64,000 nt of DNA, from positions 1-64,000 of the forward strand of contig NZ_FMAJ01000012.1 in assembly GCF_900094625.1 (NCBI RefSeq). Direction: 5' to 3'. Below, in pieces: positions 26,613 through 35,571 of the stretch. The stretch is from Rhizobium aethiopicum. Lineage in GTDB: Bacteria > Pseudomonadota > Alphaproteobacteria > Rhizobiales > Rhizobiaceae. Under the pieces are notes generated by a model, which had not been told where the DNA came from, did not search any database, and saw nothing but the letters and a program-made list of their open reading frames with translations. Each line of letters begins with the position of its first letter. Positions within the stretch are counted from its first letter, which is position 1. The translations under genes and the position numbers were made by a program.

Positions 26613-27748
26613 TGAAGATGCTCACGGATGGGAATCGGGTGGCGACCCGGAACGCAGCAGCAACCGTGCGCCACTACGTCCCGGGTGGTTGCGAAAGCGG
26701 CGGCGGGATTGGCAGGCTGGTCGGCTATATATCGAACACGGCGAAGCAGGCCGGCGAAAGACACCTCGTCACCGACACCAGAGGGCCTCGATGGTCCGTG
26801 GCGACCTCGCCTGTGCGCCTGCTCGGCGCCGTCTTGATGATGGCGAAGGACCGGATAATCGCTCCGGCACGCATTCACCATATTCATGTCGCGGGTCGCG
26901 GCAGCACCGCACGAAAACTGATCCTGACCGAGGCCGCCCGTCTCCTCGGATGCTCTCACATATTGCACCTGCACGACTACGACTATGCGAGCGATTTTGC
27001 TGCACGCTCGCCACGTCAACAAATGCTGATACGCCGGATGTTTCAACATGCGGACCAGGTCGTGGCATTGGGCCAGCGCGATCGCATGACGCTGACGACG
27101 CTTCTGGGCGTCGACGAACGCCGCGTGGCCGTCATTCGCAATTGTGTTCCGGACCCCGGGTCCCGCAGCGTGCATGTCGGCGAGATGCCGTTGATCATCT
27201 TTCTCGGCCGGCTGAGCGAACGCAAAGGCGTTCGGGAGCTTCTGCTTGCCTTAAGCCATCCGGTTATGAAGGAGTTGCGGTGGCGTGCCGTGCTGGCAGG
27301 CGACGGACCTGTGGAAGATTACCGGCGCCAGGCTGCCGCCATGGGACTTTCAGACCTGGTGAAGATGCCCGGCTGGGTCGGCGCCGACGAGGCGCAAGCC
27401 CTGTGTGCACGGGCAGACATACTGGTCCTACCTTCGCATGCCGAGGGCTTGGCAATGGCTGTGGTCGAAGGGCTTGCCCACGGGCTTGCGGTCGTCACCA
27501 CGCGCGTCGGCGCGCATGGCGAGGTCATCTCCGACGGTGAAACCGGGGTGTTCGTACCGGTCGGAGACAAGGATGCCCTGGCTGCGGCGCTGGCGAAGCT
27601 CGTCACCAACCCGGAGATCCGCAACCGTCTCTCGGCCAAGGCCCGTGCTCATTATCTCAATCATTTCAGCATGAAGGCTTACATGCAATCACTGGACAAA
27701 CTTTACGACGCCGTCTCCGCGCAACCTCAAACGACGGGCGAACGATGA
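26612..27748 (+). CDS. Family 4 glycosyltransferase
   Basis: The 378-residue protein is a second group 1 transferase. It has PGGCESGGGIGRLVGYIS (glycine-rich loop near the N-terminus), HIHVAGRGSTARK, the C-terminal FLGRLSERKGVRELLLAL, and the EX7E motif in PSHAEGLAMAVVEGLAHG with VVTTRVGAHGE. I chose ATG 26612, which overlaps the upstream TAA and has GGGG 7 bases before it; an ATG at 26606 is too close to that site. The gene ends as ATGA onto the co-polymerase gene. Confidence 0.86.
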   Translation: MKMLTDGNRVATRNAAATVRHYVPGGCESGGGIGRLVGYISNTAKQAGERHLVTDTRGPRWSVATSPVRLLGAVLMMAKDRIIAPARIHHIHVAGRGSTARKLILTEAARLLGCSHILHLHDYDYASDFAARSPRQQMLIRRMFQHADQVVALGQRDRMTLTTLLGVDERRVAVIRNCVPDPGSRSVHVGEMPLIIFLGRLSERKGVRELLLALSHPVMKELRWRAVLAGDGPVEDYRRQAAAMGLSDLVKMPGWVGADEAQALCARADILVLPSHAEGLAMAVVEGLAHGLAVVTTRVGAHGEVISDGETGVFVPVGDKDALAAALAKLVTNPEIRNRLSAKARAHYLNHFSMKAYMQSLDKLYDAVSAQPQTTGER

Positions 27749-29949
27749 CAATCTCAACTGTGCCACCAGACCGCAACAGCTCGCTCTCGTCGATGCGATA
27801 CGATCCCCGATTTCAAGTAGAGACTCGGTCTGATGATCTTGATCTGACATCGGGCCTGCGCCTTATCCGGCGCAGGATGGTGATGATCGTCACCATCGTC
27901 ATGCTGCTTATGACGGCTGCTGCAATTGTGGTTTCGGGATTGAAGCCGACTTTTCACGCCGAGTCCCGGCTGATTATCCACACGCCTCTGGCGACAAAGC
28001 TCGGCACGGAAGAGTCCGGCCGCAGCGATCCGCTGGATGCCACATCGGAGACGGAACGGCTTCTTTCCCGAAGCATTGCAGAGCGGGTCATCCGCGACCT
28101 GCGGCTCGATGACTGGCCGGAATTCAATCCGGCGCTGCAGGAAACCTCGCTGATCGACAGGATCCGAGGAATGTTGCGTGGGTGGGTCGACCGAGAAAAA
28201 CCGTCGTCGCCGATACGAAACAGCATCGAACCGATCATCCCGAAGTACTACAAGGCACTGCGCGTGTGGCGCGATGGCCAGGGCGACGTCATTCAGATCG
28301 GCTTCGATGCCAGCGACCCCGAACTGGCCGCCGCGGTCCCCAACCGCCTCATCAGCATCTACCTGGAAGAGCGCAAGGACAGTCTGCGTGGCCGGCTGGA
28401 CGCCGCAGAAGAATGGATTCTGCTGCGTATCGACGAGCAGAAGCGTCGCGCCAAGGCAGCACGCGATGCCGCCGACGACTATCAGAAAATTATGGACGTC
28501 GTGTCGAATGACGACGATCAGGTTGAACAGATCAAGTCAATAATGGAGCTGAGCGAGCGGCAAGCAAAAATCGAACAAAGCCGCGTTGAAGCGAGAGCAA
28601 CGATATCTATGCTGGAAGCGGCTGACGACCCCTCGCTTGCCCTGCAGAATATGGTCATTCCCGATAGCATTGCTGCAATGCAACGGGAGCTTCGTGCGCA
28701 GGAGCAAGACCTCGAACGCCTTCTTGAAACCTATGGCAATACGGCCGAAGCCGTGGTCGACATGCGCGCGAAGATCCTTAAATCCCGCACCGATCTCGGC
28801 CTTGCGGTGGATCGATATCTCAAATCGATACGCGCTAAGCTTGCGGCGCTCGACCATGAGGACGACGCACTCCGGTCGGCATTGGCGGCGGCTCATGAGA
28901 AGCGCACGCGCTCAGCCCTGGCGCAGACCGAGTTGGCACGGCTCCAGCGCATGGCTGAAAAAGAGCAAACGGCGCTGGACAAACTTGACGAGCAGCGCCG
29001 GGGCCTGGCTGCGCAAGCCATGCTGCCGGGGGCGGAACTGGAAGTTTTGTCGCCGGCCGCAGTGCCGCTGGCGCCGCAGGGACGCGGACGGCTTTTCTAT
29101 TTGGTCGGCGCCCTCCTGGCTTCGATATCGATCGCGGTGACCGCCGCTTTCGTGGTCGAAATGTTGGACAAGTCGGTCCGCAGCTTCGATCAGATGGCTG
29201 GAATGTCGCGCATAGTACCCGCCGGTTTCATCCCGCGCCTGAAATGGAAAGACCGGAGAGATCCGTCGATGCTCTTCGGGCCCATTCAAGTCGGGATGTT
29301 CGACGAAGCAATTCGCTCCGTCATGACTTCGCTCAAACAATCCAACGGCGGAAAGTTGCCTAACAGCATTGTCGTGACGTCGGCTCACAGCGGAGAGGGA
29401 AAATCGCTTGTCGCCAGATCACTGGCAATCGATCTCGCCGCCGACGGAATTCCGGTACTGCTTGTCGATGGCGACCTCAGACGTGGAAACCTCGACTCGT
29501 TTTTCAATTCAGAGCTAAAGCAGGGCTTCAACGAATTCCTGTGTGGGCAGGCTGGAATCCGGGACATCATCCATCATCACCCAAGCGGCATCGACTTCAT
29601 TCCGGCCGGCAATGCCAGCCTCCATCGGTTCGCTCGTCTGACCGATGCGGCTGACATCATCGCGAGGGCCGCCTCAATGGGCCAAATCGTGATCTTCGAC
29701 AGCGCACCTGTGCTCGCCTCGGCTGATACGATGTATCTGACAGCATTAGCAGAACGAACGCTAGTGGTCGTCAGATGGGGAAAGACGAGCCGCCGCGCCG
29801 TGGAATTTTGCTTACATCAGCTGAAGAGTACGCGCGCAGAGATCGCCGTTGCCATAAACAACGTCGTTCCTAACAAACATGCCAAGTACAACTTCAGCGA
29901 TTCAGAACTATTTGTGAAATCTCTGAGGAAATACCATGAATTCACATAG
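27745..29949 (+). CDS. ExoP/Wzc-type polysaccharide co-polymerase with BY-kinase domain
   Basis: The 734-residue protein has a Wzz domain between two membrane helices (~47-67 and ~450-470) with a long coiled coil (~200-430). A cytoplasmic kinase-like domain follows, with Walker A TSAHSGEGKS, the A' motif VLLVDGDLRRG and the Walker B-like IVIFDSAPV. These proteins set chain length and, with an OPX partner, drive export; the ExoF-type gene at 4367 is the likely partner. The C-terminal tail after the kinase has only two tyrosines (KYNF and KYHEF) rather than the usual tyrosine cluster. It starts on an ATGA overlap, ending the glycosyltransferase operon, with gmd 51 bases downstream. Confidence 0.9.
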   Translation: MTISTVPPDRNSSLSSMRYDPRFQVETRSDDLDLTSGLRLIRRRMVMIVTIVMLLMTAAAIVVSGLKPTFHAESRLIIHTPLATKLGTEESGRSDPLDATSETERLLSRSIAERVIRDLRLDDWPEFNPALQETSLIDRIRGMLRGWVDREKPSSPIRNSIEPIIPKYYKALRVWRDGQGDVIQIGFDASDPELAAAVPNRLISIYLEERKDSLRGRLDAAEEWILLRIDEQKRRAKAARDAADDYQKIMDVVSNDDDQVEQIKSIMELSERQAKIEQSRVEARATISMLEAADDPSLALQNMVIPDSIAAMQRELRAQEQDLERLLETYGNTAEAVVDMRAKILKSRTDLGLAVDRYLKSIRAKLAALDHEDDALRSALAAAHEKRTRSALAQTELARLQRMAEKEQTALDKLDEQRRGLAAQAMLPGAELEVLSPAAVPLAPQGRGRLFYLVGALLASISIAVTAAFVVEMLDKSVRSFDQMAGMSRIVPAGFIPRLKWKDRRDPSMLFGPIQVGMFDEAIRSVMTSLKQSNGGKLPNSIVVTSAHSGEGKSLVARSLAIDLAADGIPVLLVDGDLRRGNLDSFFNSELKQGFNEFLCGQAGIRDIIHHHPSGIDFIPAGNASLHRFARLTDAADIIARAASMGQIVIFDSAPVLASADTMYLTALAERTLVVVRWGKTSRRAVEFCLHQLKSTRAEIAVAINNVVPNKHAKYNFSDSELFVKSLRKYHEFT

Positions 29950-30000
29950 CTTCTAACGAATTACTCCTGATTCCGTCAAAAGAAAGTTACGGAGACCGCA

Positions 30001-31092
30001 GTGAAAAACAAAAGCAAGGTTGCGCTGATTACCGGCATAACAGGTCAGGACGGCGCTTATCTGGCCGAGCTTCTCTTGGAAAAGGGCTATATCGTTCACG
30101 GCCTCAAGCGACGTTCCTCGTCCTTCAACACCAGCCGCATCGAGCATCTGTACGAGGATCCGCATGTCGAGAATCCTCGGTTTATCTTGCATTTCGGGGA
30201 CATGACCGATTCAACGAATCTCATCCGTGTCGTCCAGGAAACGCAGCCGGACGAGATCTATAATCTCGCAGCACAGAGCCATGTCCAAGTCTCTTTCGAG
30301 ACGCCGGAATATACGGCTAACGCGGATGGGACCGGCACCCTTCGGCTACTTGAAGCAATTCGCCTCCTGGGGCTGACCAGCAAGACCCGCTTCTATCAGG
30401 CGTCCACCTCAGAGCTCTACGGCAAAGTCCAGGAAGTCCCGCAGAGCGAAACGACCCCGTTCTATCCTCGATCACCCTACGCGGCAGCCAAGCTCTACGC
30501 TTATTGGATAGTGGTCAATTACCGCGAGGCATATGGCATGCACGCCTCGAACGGCATCTTGTTCAATCATGAAAGCCCGATCCGCGGCGAAACATTCGTG
30601 ACGCGTAAGATCACCCGGGCGGCGGCGGCTATCCATCTTGGACTGCAGGAAAGGCTCTATCTCGGCAATCTGGATGCCAAGCGCGACTGGGGACATGCAC
30701 GAGAATATGTTCGCGGCATGTGGCTGATGCTGCAGCAGGACGAGCCTGGTGATTATGTTCTTGCGACCGGCGAGACGCACTCGGTTCGTTCCTTTGTCGA
30801 CAAGGCTTTTGCGAAGGTGGGCATGCCGATTGATTGGCGTGGGCACGGGGTTGAGGAAAAAGGATACGACAAGGCATCCGGTCGGTGTGTGGTGGAGATC
30901 GATCCAGCCTATTTCCGTCCGACCGAAGTTGATCTTCTGATTGGCGATCCGACGAAGGCGCACACGAAGCTTGGCTGGAAACATGAGACCAGTCTTGATC
31001 AGCTGGTTACTGAGATGGTGCGGGAGGACCTGAAAGTCATGGCACGAAATGTTCCCTCGGTAGGCGTGACCAAAGGTTTTGCTTATGCCTGA
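30001..31092 (+). CDS. gmd: GDP-mannose 4,6-dehydratase
   Basis: The 363-residue protein matches GMD end to end: ALITGITGQDGAYLAELLL, LKRRSSSFNTSRIEH, NLAAQSHVQVSFETPEYT, the active-site STSELYGKVQE, and SPYAAAKLYAYWI with catalytic tyrosine and lysine. It makes GDP-4-keto-6-deoxy-D-mannose from GDP-mannose with NADP. The GTG start at 30001 has ACGGAG about 6 bases upstream. The stop overlaps the next gene by 8 bases, and the pair makes GDP-L-fucose. Confidence 0.95.
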   Translation: MKNKSKVALITGITGQDGAYLAELLLEKGYIVHGLKRRSSSFNTSRIEHLYEDPHVENPRFILHFGDMTDSTNLIRVVQETQPDEIYNLAAQSHVQVSFETPEYTANADGTGTLRLLEAIRLLGLTSKTRFYQASTSELYGKVQEVPQSETTPFYPRSPYAAAKLYAYWIVVNYREAYGMHASNGILFNHESPIRGETFVTRKITRAAAAIHLGLQERLYLGNLDAKRDWGHAREYVRGMWLMLQQDEPGDYVLATGETHSVRSFVDKAFAKVGMPIDWRGHGVEEKGYDKASGRCVVEIDPAYFRPTEVDLLIGDPTKAHTKLGWKHETSLDQLVTEMVREDLKVMARNVPSVGVTKGFAYA

Positions 31093-32155
31093 AGTGATCT
31101 ACAGCCTTGCCGGAAAAAGGGTCTATGTCGCGGGCCACCGCGGCATGGTGGGCTCTGCGATCGTACGGCGTCTCGCTTCCGAGGGCTGCGAGATTTTGAC
31201 GGCCACCCGCGCCGACGTCGATCTCAGACGGCAGGATCAGGTTGAGGCCTGGATGAGCAAGAACCGTCCCGACGCTGTCTTTGTGGCTGCGGCGAGGGTC
31301 GGCGGCATTCTCGCGAACGCCACCTATCCGGCCGACTTCCTTTACGACAACCTGATTCTCCAAGCGAACGTCATCCACGCAGCCCATCAAGCTCACGTTG
31401 AAAAATTGCTGTTTCTAGGCTCGTCCTGCATCTATCCGAAATTCGCCGATCAGCCAATTGTCGAGGATTCCCTGCTGACCGGATCGCTTGAGCCTACCAA
31501 TGAGTGGTATGCGATCGCCAAAATCGCCGGTTTGAAGCTCTGCCATGCCTATCGCAAACAGCACGGCAGAGATTTCATTGCGGCCATGCCGACCAACCTT
31601 TATGGTCCGGACGACAATTTCGACCTCGGGTCAAGCCATGTCATGCCGGCGCTCATCCGCAAGGCGCATGAGGCGAAGATCAACCGGCAGCAAGAGATAT
31701 GCATCTGGGGTACCGGCACGCCGCGGCGCGAGTTCCTGCATGTTGACGACTGCGCCGACGCCTGCCTCCATCTCATGAAGACCTATTCCGCCGACAGTCA
31801 TGTCAATGTAGGGTCCGGCCAAGACATTACCATTCTAGAGCTGGCATACCTCGTCTCCAAAATCGTTGGCTTCAAAGGCAAGATCACGCACGACCTCACC
31901 AAGCCAGATGGCACGCCACGTAAACTCTTGGATGTCGACAAGCTTCGCACTCTCGGCTGGTCTCCTAAGATCAGCTTGAAGGAGGGCATCGCAGGCGCCT
32001 ACCGTTCCTTCCTTGATGGGCACTACCTCGAGCGCAGCCACAAGGCTGTGTCCGGCGAGGTGATCGATCAAAACGACAACAGTCTTCGCAGAGCCAGGAC
32101 TTCGGCGCTGCAAGCGCCTGTGCTCGCTACTGTCGGACGACAATCGCCGCGGTGA
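31085..32155 (+). CDS. fcl: GDP-L-fucose synthase
   Basis: The 356-residue protein carries the Fcl/WcaG signatures: VYVAGHRGMVGSAIVRRL, ADVDLRRQ, NLILQANVIHAAH, the FLGSSCIYPK catalytic serine/cysteine region and NEWYAIAKIAG with catalytic tyrosine and lysine. It epimerises and reduces GDP-4-keto-6-deoxymannose to GDP-L-fucose with NADPH. ATG 31085 lies inside the end of gmd with AAAGG about 10 bases upstream; an in-frame TTG at 31079 is less likely. The C-terminal ~40 residues are a longer, unconserved-looking tail compared with the usual ~320 residues. Fucose could serve this polymer or the LPS O-chain. Confidence 0.94.
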   Translation: MPEVIYSLAGKRVYVAGHRGMVGSAIVRRLASEGCEILTATRADVDLRRQDQVEAWMSKNRPDAVFVAAARVGGILANATYPADFLYDNLILQANVIHAAHQAHVEKLLFLGSSCIYPKFADQPIVEDSLLTGSLEPTNEWYAIAKIAGLKLCHAYRKQHGRDFIAAMPTNLYGPDDNFDLGSSHVMPALIRKAHEAKINRQQEICIWGTGTPRREFLHVDDCADACLHLMKTYSADSHVNVGSGQDITILELAYLVSKIVGFKGKITHDLTKPDGTPRKLLDVDKLRTLGWSPKISLKEGIAGAYRSFLDGHYLERSHKAVSGEVIDQNDNSLRRARTSALQAPVLATVGRQSPR

Positions 32156-32335
32156 AGTCGACAGGCATGGGCCGTGCCACGTGCGAACCGTAGCGCTATC
32201 CGCTCCTGAAACCGGGCGTCAAGTTTTCTCGCGACCGGCTTTCATGTCTACGCATGCGGTTCTGCAAAGCCGCGGCGCACATATAAGCGATATGCTTTGA
32301 GCCTTTCAGCCACCCGAATGTCCTACCGCGCAAGT

Positions 32336-32364
32336 GCAAAAAGCCCGGCTCGAGAGCCGGGCTT
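32336..32364 (-). terminator. Rho-independent terminator of the porin gene
   Basis: AAGCCCGGCT at 32341-32350 pairs perfectly with AGCCGGGCTT at 32355-32364 around CGAG. On the minus strand the stem is followed by five T residues, the classic intrinsic terminator, 26 bases past the porin stop. It may also stop plus-strand transcripts leaving fcl. Confidence 0.88.
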
Positions 32365-32390
32365 TCCTGATTGACCGAAGTCAGACCAGA

Positions 32391-33413
32391 TTAGAACGAA
32401 CGCTGCAGGCGGAAGTAGCCCGTCGTCGAGTCGTCAGCATCTTCCGGATCGAGGTACTGAACCGAAGCCTTGGCGTAGAAGTTGTCGACGATCTGGTAAT
32501 CAACCGTCAGACCAACCTTCCAAGCGTCGCCGTCGCTGAAGTCGTCGCCAGAGACATAGTAGTCGCTGTAGTACTGGACACCAGGGGTGATCTTGAGCTT
32601 GTCGGTTGCCTTGATTGCGTATTCGGCAGCGATAGCCCATTCAGCCTTGGTGTAGTACGAGCTCGGGCCGGTGGCGTATACCGCTGCGAGGCCGAGCGTG
32701 CCGGGACCGACGTCAACCGTACCCATTGCACGGATAGCGCCTTCTTCGTTGTCTACGTCGTAGCCAGCGGTGATCTGGTAGCTGAAGATACCAGCCTTGC
32801 CGCCGAGACCGACTGCAACGCCAACGTTGTTCGGCTCTTCGCCGGTCTTGTAGAAGCCGTCTTCCAGCTCGTCGACGCTGATGCCAGCGTAGAAGGCTTC
32901 GGTTTCGTACTGATAGCGGATGGAGTTATGCAGCGTTACCGGAGAACCGATATCGTCGGTTTCGCCAGAGAGGCCGTCGTCCCACCAGCTGTAGAACAGA
33001 CCGGCGCGGAAGCCGGCGATGTCGAGGTATGCGGAGTCGAGCTTGGCGCTCTGGTCAGAAGCATTGTCAGCATTGAACTGCATGACGATGACGCCGGTCA
33101 GCGGACCATATTCGGTGTCGCTCTTGGCGGTGAACTGAACCTGACCGCGAGTACGAGCATCCCAGTCCGAGTCGTTGCTGGCCGAACCATTGAGAGGCTC
33201 TTCGCCGATATCAACCTGGAAACGGATGTAACCGTTGATCTTCAGGCAGGTTTCGGTGCCGGGGATGTAGAAGTAGCCGGTGCCGTAAGCGTCGCAGACG
33301 CGAACATATTCAACCGGTTCCGGCTCGGCAGCGACGATAGCGTCAGCAGCCTGAGCTCCGGAAACTACTGCGAGAGCAGCAGCGGAGCCGAGAAGAAGGC
33401 TCTTGATGTTCAT
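32391..33413 (-). CDS. ropA: RopA-type outer membrane porin
   Basis: The 340-residue product begins MNIKSLLLGSAAALAVVSGAQA, a clear signal peptide. It continues with the alpha-proteobacterial Porin_2 signature (EPEPVEYVRVCDAYGTGYFY, CLKINGYIRFQ) and alternating beta strands ending in aromatic FRLQRSF, the terminal phenylalanine needed for barrel insertion. It forms trimeric diffusion channels in the outer membrane. ATG 33413 has GGAGG 7 bases upstream; the ATG 18 bases earlier is not needed. A long AT-rich leader upstream and a strong terminator downstream suggest a highly expressed single-gene transcript. Rhizobia carry several ropA paralogues, so the exact copy is not specified. Confidence 0.92.
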   Translation of the reverse strand: MNIKSLLLGSAAALAVVSGAQAADAIVAAEPEPVEYVRVCDAYGTGYFYIPGTETCLKINGYIRFQVDIGEEPLNGSASNDSDWDARTRGQVQFTAKSDTEYGPLTGVIVMQFNADNASDQSAKLDSAYLDIAGFRAGLFYSWWDDGLSGETDDIGSPVTLHNSIRYQYETEAFYAGISVDELEDGFYKTGEEPNNVGVAVGLGGKAGIFSYQITAGYDVDNEEGAIRAMGTVDVGPGTLGLAAVYATGPSSYYTKAEWAIAAEYAIKATDKLKITPGVQYYSDYYVSGDDFSDGDAWKVGLTVDYQIVDNFYAKASVQYLDPEDADDSTTGYFRLQRSF

Positions 33414-33773
33414 AAATGACCTCCAATTCAAAGTTTCGATCGGGTTTGGGATCTTTCGCTGAGCAGCGTTCCCTGCCCCATCCCCGTTGTTTCAAGAAGT
33501 GGACGATCCGTCGCCCTTGCTTCCGAGGGTGAAAATACAAGACGGCGGCCGTCACGCAATCACCAACTTACTCGAACGAGGGGTTTCAACGAGCCTTCCC
33601 GGCATCCTGTTGCCGAAAGGACACAAGTCGGCCAACCGGCCTCGATTTCCTTTATGCTTTGTTAAGAAAAGCCTGATTTTGCCGCTGCTTAGGCAAACTG
33701 AACAAAGAGCTGGACATGCGAGTTCCGACGCATTTCTAACACTATTTTGACAAGTTCGGGCTGTGAGGGAGAT
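33414..33773. other. Upstream region of porin gene
   Basis: This 360-base AT-rich stretch includes the porin's leader and promoter. It contains TTTGCTTTGTTAAG-like sequences but I could not fix a promoter with confidence. No gene or RNA is visible. Confidence 0.5.
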
Positions 33774-33956
33774 ATGGCAGATCCCCGCAAGCGTAACCGG
33801 ATGGCCACCGATCCGCTCTCGCCACCGCCCGAAGGCAGAAGCGCGGGACGTGATTCCCGTCGGCGATTCTCTCTTCGAGGTGAAGAGATGCGTTCGTCGC
33901 GCGACCGTTTGGGTATCAGGCGACTAAGCGATAATGATTCCCAAGCGGCCAGATAA
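33774..33956 (+). CDS. Possible small basic protein, function unknown
   Basis: A 60-residue frame starts at ATG 33774, with GAGGGA 4-9 bases upstream, and ends 28 bases before the tRNA gene on the other strand. The product is rich in arginine, serine and aspartate, with no hydrophobic segment and no recognisable domain. The ribosome site is fair and the location is intergenic, but length and composition leave real doubt. Confidence 0.35.
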   Translation: MADPRKRNRMATDPLSPPPEGRSAGRDSRRRFSLRGEEMRSSRDRLGIRRLSDNDSQAAR

Positions 33957-33983
33957 TCCAGTGATGCGCTGCGGAAATGGAAG

Positions 33984-34074
33984 TGGCGGAGAAGATGGGA
34001 TTCGAACCCACGATACGCTTTTGACGTATACTCCCTTAGCAGGGGAGCGCCTTCGACCACTCGGCCACCTCTCC
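33984..34074 (-). tRNA. tRNA-Ser (anticodon GCU), CCA encoded
   Basis: On the minus strand the sequence begins GGAGAGGTGGCCGAGTGG and folds as a class II tRNA. The acceptor stem GGAGAGG pairs with CTTCTCC. The anticodon stem CTCCC/GGGAG surrounds loop CTGCTAA with anticodon GCT. There is a long variable arm and a T-loop GGTTCGAATCC. Discriminator G at 33987 is followed by encoded CCA at 33986-33984. It reads AGC and AGU codons. No integrase or attachment-site duplication is visible beside it. Confidence 0.96.
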
Positions 34075-34266
34075 GGTGCGGCCTAACTAGGGTGACCGGT
34101 CTGTGAATGCAAGGGTTTTTTGAGTTTTCACCAGAAGAAATGCAGCGGCCGGCCTTTCGGCTTTTGACAGACAGATGCGAATAAACGCTAGCCTGCGCCC
34201 GCCCCCCGCAATGTTCGGTCGATCTTCTTTCGGGGAACACGTCTTACAGTGATCTCGCTCCCGGTG

Positions 34267-35484
34267 TCAGCGCAACAGGCTCTTGAGATCGGCCGCGGGG
34301 TCGGCGAGAATCGATCGGTCGGGGTTGGTTCCGGATTCCAGCAGTTTTTTGCCGGTCACATAGGCCTTCGCGTCATTGATCGCATCGACAGCGATCAGCA
34401 GCCCATCCCTGAAGTACCAGACCGAATGAGCGCCTTCACGGGCGCCGGGACGCAGCAGCGTGTCGTCATAGCCGAGATTGAAGCCGGCGATCTGCAGCTT
34501 GACATCGTATTGGTCGGACCAGAACCACGGCTTCGGCTCGTAAGGCTCGCTGCCGCCGGCGATGACGGCTGCCGCCGCTTCGGCCTGGTCGACGGCGTTC
34601 TGCACCGATTCGAGCCTGATGCGGCCGCCCTGCCATGGAAGCGCTGCGCAATCGCCGGCCGCAAAGATCGACGGATCCGAGGTACGGGCAAATTCATCGA
34701 CGATGATTCCGTTGGCGACCTCGAGGTCGGCTTCCTTGGCAAGCTGGTCATTCGGTACGACGCCAATGCCGACGATGACGAAATCGACATCAATGACCGA
34801 TCCGTCGGACAGTGCCGCACCGGCGACGCGGCCGTCCTTGCCGATCAGATGCTTGAGGCCGGTCTTCTCGCGAATCATCACGTCATGGGCTTCGTGGATC
34901 GCGCGCATGATGTCAGCGGTGTCCTTCGCCGCAACGCGCTGCAGGATGCGGTCGGCCATCTCGATGACTGTGACCTCAAGGCCGCGGTGACGAGCGACGG
35001 CCGCCGCCTCCAGCCCGATGTAACCGCCGCCGATGATGAGGACGCGACGGCCGGGCCGCATTTCATCGGCCAGAAGATCGGCATCACGTTTGTCGCGGGC
35101 GACATAGACGCCTTCGAGATCACCGCCTATGGCGGCCGGCAACCGGCGCGGCGTCGAGCCGGTGGCGAGCACCAGCGTGCCGTAGTCGAGAACGGAGCCA
35201 TCCTGCAGCAGAACCTCTTTGCTGTCCCGCTTGATCTGCTCGGCCCAGGTCGACAGGCGAAGATCGACATCATGTTCGGGATACCACTGCTCCGGGCGGA
35301 ACAGCAGACGGTCGAAGGTCATTTCACCGAGCAAGTATTTCTTCGAAAGCGGTGGGCGCTGATAGGGAGCGACATCCTCGGCGCCGATGAGGGTGATTGG
35401 GCGCGTATCCTTCAAAGCGCGCAGCTTGGCCGCCAAGGCAAAACCCGCCTGTCCCGCGCCGATGATCACCAATCTATCCGTCAC
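34267..35484 (-). CDS. FAD-dependent ferredoxin/rubredoxin-reductase-like oxidoreductase
   Basis: The 405-residue protein has two dinucleotide-binding motifs: VIIGAGQAGFALAAKLR at the N-terminus for FAD, and LIIGGGYIGLEAAAVARHRG (~residues 150-170) for NAD(P)H. It also has the family motif APYQRPPLSKKYL, the FAD-site IFAAGDCAALP, and a C-terminal reductase domain. Relatives pass electrons from NAD(P)H to ferredoxins of Rieske or P450 systems. I chose GTG 35484, which has GGGAG 7 bases upstream, over an in-frame ATG at 35517. No ferredoxin or oxygenase gene is adjacent, so its partner is unknown. Confidence 0.85.
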   Translation of the reverse strand: MTDRLVIIGAGQAGFALAAKLRALKDTRPITLIGAEDVAPYQRPPLSKKYLLGEMTFDRLLFRPEQWYPEHDVDLRLSTWAEQIKRDSKEVLLQDGSVLDYGTLVLATGSTPRRLPAAIGGDLEGVYVARDKRDADLLADEMRPGRRVLIIGGGYIGLEAAAVARHRGLEVTVIEMADRILQRVAAKDTADIMRAIHEAHDVMIREKTGLKHLIGKDGRVAGAALSDGSVIDVDFVIVGIGVVPNDQLAKEADLEVANGIIVDEFARTSDPSIFAAGDCAALPWQGGRIRLESVQNAVDQAEAAAAVIAGGSEPYEPKPWFWSDQYDVKLQIAGFNLGYDDTLLRPGAREGAHSVWYFRDGLLIAVDAINDAKAYVTGKKLLESGTNPDRSILADPAADLKSLLR

Positions 35485-35571
35485 GATCTCACTCCCGAAA
35501 CTGCGCCCGACAACCATGCCAAGGCCTATCGCCTGCCCTATGCGCCGTCAACGGAAAGCGGCTTCTTACAT

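Noticed and set aside
32334..33419. A 361-codon plus-strand frame opposite the porin
   Set aside because: The porin has a signal peptide, ribosome site, terminator and family motifs; the opposite frame has none.
33984..34074. tRNA-Ser as an integration site for a genomic island
   Set aside because: There is no integrase gene, no duplicated tRNA 3' end and no composition shift on either side within the window.
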